From NCBI RefSeq assembly GCF_001613305.1, contig NZ_BDCC01000019.1:1-64000 (forward strand): a stretch of DNA of 64,000 nt. Direction: 5' to 3'. Positions 63,632 to 64,000 of the stretch are shown here, piece by piece. A program made the translations under genes and the position numbers. The notes below the pieces were generated by a model. That model saw nothing but the letters and a program-made list of their open reading frames with translations. It searched no databases and was not told where the DNA came from. Source of the DNA: Nocardia vaccinii NBRC 15922 (lineage in GTDB: Bacteria > Actinomycetota > Actinomycetes > Mycobacteriales > Mycobacteriaceae). Position 1 is the first letter of the stretch. The number at the start of each line of letters is the position of its first letter.

Positions 63632-64000
63632 ATGACAGCTAGCACTGCGACCGGTCTCGACGATGTCCGCACGGCGGTGCGCGACGCGGCTCGCCGGGCC
63701 CGGGTGGCCTCGCGCGCGCTCGCCCGGCTGACCACCGCCGAGAAGAACGACGCACTGCAGGCATGTGCCGACGCCCTGCTCGCCGCCGCGGAGCCGGTGC
63801 TCGCGGCCAATGCCGAGGATATCGAGGCCGCCCGCGCGGACGGTACCGCCGATTCGTTGCTGGACCGGCTGCGCCTGATCCCGGCCCGGGTCGACGGAAT
63901 CGCCGCGGGCCTTCGTCAGGTCGCGGGGCTGCCGGATCCGGTCGGTGTGGTGATCCGAGGCTCGACCCTGCCCAACGGTCTGGAGATCCGCCAGGTGCGG
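63632..64000 (+). CDS. proA: Gamma-glutamyl phosphate reductase (partial, cut by window end)
   Basis: The first 123 residues of the second enzyme of proline synthesis, which reduces glutamyl 5-phosphate to the semialdehyde. Recognised from [48 protein letters not shown] and [25 protein letters not shown]. The ATG at 63632 is preceded by TACCCT seven bases upstream and no Shine-Dalgarno, so the transcript may be leaderless. The gene continues beyond 64000. Its usual neighbour proB is at 36655-37794. Confidence 0.95.
   Translation, partial: MTASTATGLDDVRTAVRDAARRARVASRALARLTTAEKNDALQACADALLAAAEPVLAANAEDIEAARADGTADSLLDRLRLIPARVDGIAAGLRQVAGLPDPVGVVIRGSTLPNGLEIRQVR

Overview
The window is about 64 kb of very GC-rich actinobacterial DNA from the mycolic-acid-producing order Mycobacteriales. 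A Nocardia-like organism fits best. The evidence is a mycobacterial-type conserved backbone (clpP1-clpP2-clpX, valS-folC-DUF4233-ndk-rne-rplU-rpmA-obg-proB, proA), a mycobacterial arabinosyltransferase (Emb), an EspG/PE-PPE-like type VII secretion module, a glpD/TetR/FAD-oxidase/diacylglycerol-kinase block matching the order of Rv2249c-Rv2252, and F420- and steroid-related genes. The genus is inferred, not proven.

Layout. (1) 1-3.2 kb: Clp protease subunits and ClpX, with a ClgR-like site and strong terminators. (2) 3.3-24 kb: accessory genes in both orientations. These are a TIGR03086 enzyme divergent from a MarR regulator, a ketosteroid isomerase behind a KstR-type box, fdhD with a YdeP-type molybdoenzyme, a solitary emb gene, an MFS/MarR pair, a QueA-like protein with an SDR, a CFP32-like VOC protein, a DinB-like protein, and the glpD-tetR / FAD-oxidase-dagK block. 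(3) 24.4-37.8 kb: the housekeeping backbone, all on the plus strand. (4) 37.8-63.5 kb: a second accessory region lying between proB and proA. It holds the EspG/PE-like/PPE-like module, DUF4254, a PNPOx-like protein, a D-2-hydroxyacid dehydrogenase, a stand-alone LigD-type polymerase, RecQ with a phosphoribosyltransferase-like tail, an AbiEi/DUF559-type protein, hydrolases, a GH43-like protein, an FGGY kinase, a thioredoxin, an MFS/AraC pair, a GH172 (DUF2961) protein, a second DinB-like protein, a LuxR-type ATPase regulator, an LLM oxidoreductase, a YjbR protein, a methyltransferase and an IclR regulator. (5) 63.6 kb to the end: the start of proA.

Regulatory DNA. Several intergenic dyads stand out: two concentric palindromes (3914-3950; 52603-52648), nested repeats in the MFS/MarR promoter, two promoters of identical MerR-type architecture (16844-16874 and 61809-61839) with no merR gene in the window, and a 13-bp inverted repeat before the IclR gene. 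Several genes have a -10-like hexamer six or seven bases before the start codon and no ribosome binding site, which suggests frequent leaderless transcription.

No rRNA, tRNA, CRISPR array, insertion sequence or phage gene was recognised.
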